Assembly (NCBI RefSeq): GCF_023374055.1
Contig: NZ_JAMBEP010000003.1
Location: forward strand, 1-64,000
DNA length: 64,000 bases
Reading direction: 5' to 3'
From: Luteimonas galliterrae
GTDB lineage: Bacteria > Pseudomonadota > Gammaproteobacteria > Xanthomonadales > Xanthomonadaceae
Within the stretch, counting starts at the first letter, position 1. Each line of letters opens with the position of its first letter. A program made the position numbers and the translations under genes. Under the pieces are notes generated by a model. That model was given only the letters and a program-made list of their open reading frames with translations, had not been told where the DNA came from and made no database searches. Shown piece after piece: positions 63,241 through 64,000 of the stretch.

Positions 63241-63900
63241 ATGAGCAAGCCAGCCGCCGCCAGCAAACTCGAAACCCGAGCCAAAACCACCAGTCCTGGC
63301 CGCCCCAAGGACTTGAACAAGCGTGCCGCCATCCTGGATACGGCGAAGCGGTTGTTCACCCTGCAGGGCTTCGACGGCGTCAGCATGGATCAGATCGCCG
63401 CCGAGGCGGGGGTTTCCAAACTCACCGTCTACAGCCATTTCGGCGACAAGGACGCGTTGTTCATGGAAGCGATACGCGCCAAGTGCGAGGAGCAGATGCC
63501 CCCGGACCTGTTCCCGTCGGACCTGAAAGGTCCGCTGAGGACGCAGCTGACCCGGATCGCGCAGGCCTTCTTCGCCCTGATCACCAGCGACGAAGCGTTG
63601 TCGATGCACCGCATGATGCTGACCCAGTCCAGCGACGTCCGCGTCCGCCAGATGTTCTGGCAGGCCGGCCCGCAGCGCGTACAGGAAGCGTTCAACGAAT
63701 TCCTGCAGGCGCGCGTGGCCGCCGGCGAACTGGTGGTGCCCGATATCGCCCGCGCGCCGTCGCAGTTCTTCTGCCTGCTGAAAGGCGAGTTGCACATGCG
63801 CATGGTCAGCGGGCTTTGCGCCGCCCCCAGTCAGCGCGAGGTCGATGCGCATATCGAGGCCACCGTCGACCTGTTCCTGCGCGCCCATGAGCCGCGCTGA
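63241..63900 (+). CDS. TetR/AcrR family transcriptional regulator
   Basis: 219 residues. The N-terminal helix-turn-helix is clear: AAILDTAKRLFTLQGFDGVS, MDQIAAEAGVSKLTVYSHFG (recognition helix near residues 63-70) and DKDALFMEAIRAKCEEQM. The C-terminal ligand-binding and dimer domain (LSMHRMMLTQSSDVRVRQMF, then LLKGELHMRMVSGL) resembles the TetR_C / AefR-like group next to RND pumps. A basic N-terminal extension of about 25 residues precedes the motif. It is divergent from the efflux operon and is probably its repressor, released by pump substrates. Confidence 0.93.
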   Translation: MSKPAAASKLETRAKTTSPGRPKDLNKRAAILDTAKRLFTLQGFDGVSMDQIAAEAGVSKLTVYSHFGDKDALFMEAIRAKCEEQMPPDLFPSDLKGPLRTQLTRIAQAFFALITSDEALSMHRMMLTQSSDVRVRQMFWQAGPQRVQEAFNEFLQARVAAGELVVPDIARAPSQFFCLLKGELHMRMVSGLCAAPSQREVDAHIEATVDLFLRAHEPR

Positions 63901-64000
63901 GCCGGTGTCCGCCGATGCGCCGCGGACGTCCGCGGTCGCGATGACACCTGTCATCGCTACGAGAGTCTCGGTTACTTCCGGCACTCAGCGCCCTGTGCGA
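63901..64000. promoter_or_regulatory. Window end: near-perfect palindrome, possible operator or hairpin
   Basis: GCGATGACACCTGTCATCGC (63938-63957) has 9-base arms around a CC centre. As DNA the TGACA-CC-TGTCA part would be an operator; as RNA it would be a weak hairpin after tetR without a T-run. No gene is seen in the last 100 bases. Confidence 0.45.

Overview
The window looks like chromosome of a high-GC gammaproteobacterium of the Xanthomonadaceae, most probably Lysobacter or a close relative. The basis is protein style (Mpl, PPi-dependent phosphofructokinase, thrABC next to ilv/leu, ferredoxin-dependent KorAB) and dense intergenic inverted repeats; no rRNA, tRNA or marker gene fixes the genus.

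Layout. 0.2-3.7 kb: housekeeping genes mpl, adk and pfp. 3.9-10.2 kb: an integron cassette array without an integrase (a CALIN), with nine complete or near-complete attC sites, two half sites and a left-edge core site, carrying small co-oriented genes. 10.3-19.4 kb: more small, co-oriented, unrelated genes (YCII, NTF2-like, retropepsin-like, DUF2200, GNAT, VOC, rifamycin ADP-ribosyltransferase, a TIR-domain protein, AhpD-like). They lack attC sites except for one diverged attC behind the rifamycin gene, so this is plausibly a decayed extension of the array. 19.4-22.5 kb: MmcQ/YjbR protein, bPH protein, alpha/beta hydrolase and two secreted proteins. 22.7-28.0 kb: membrane pyrophosphatase hppA, an M91-like RTX metalloprotease and soluble pyrophosphatase ppa. 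28.2-30.7 kb: two toxin/immunity pairs (RNase A-like toxin with CdiI-like partner; NS_2 nuclease with YezG-like partner). 30.9-34.4 kb: ion channel, DUF4136 lipoprotein, and thiC behind a TPP riboswitch.

34.5-52.0 kb is an amino-acid supercluster. A threonine leader peptide and attenuator precede thrABC; a branched-chain leader peptide and attenuator precede ilvD-ilvC-ilvG-ilvM-ilvE-ilvA-leuA-leuC-leuD-leuB. Together they run from aspartate to threonine (only asd is absent) and on to isoleucine, valine and leucine. Many junctions overlap by ATGA or a few bases; several carry inserted repeats that run into the coding frames. 52.1-57.8 kb is a minus-strand 2-oxoacid:ferredoxin oxidoreductase operon with two paralogous small membrane proteins and a two-cluster FAD/Fe-S oxidoreductase. 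58.7-63.9 kb is an RND efflux pump with a divergent TetR regulator.

Pyrophosphate recurs: pfp can use PPi as phosphoryl donor, hppA can couple PPi hydrolysis to proton pumping, and ppa hydrolyses it in the cytosol. Seven copies of one 75-90 bp REPIN-like hairpin lie between genes outside the attC array. All functions are assigned from motifs and remembered family features; no database search was run.
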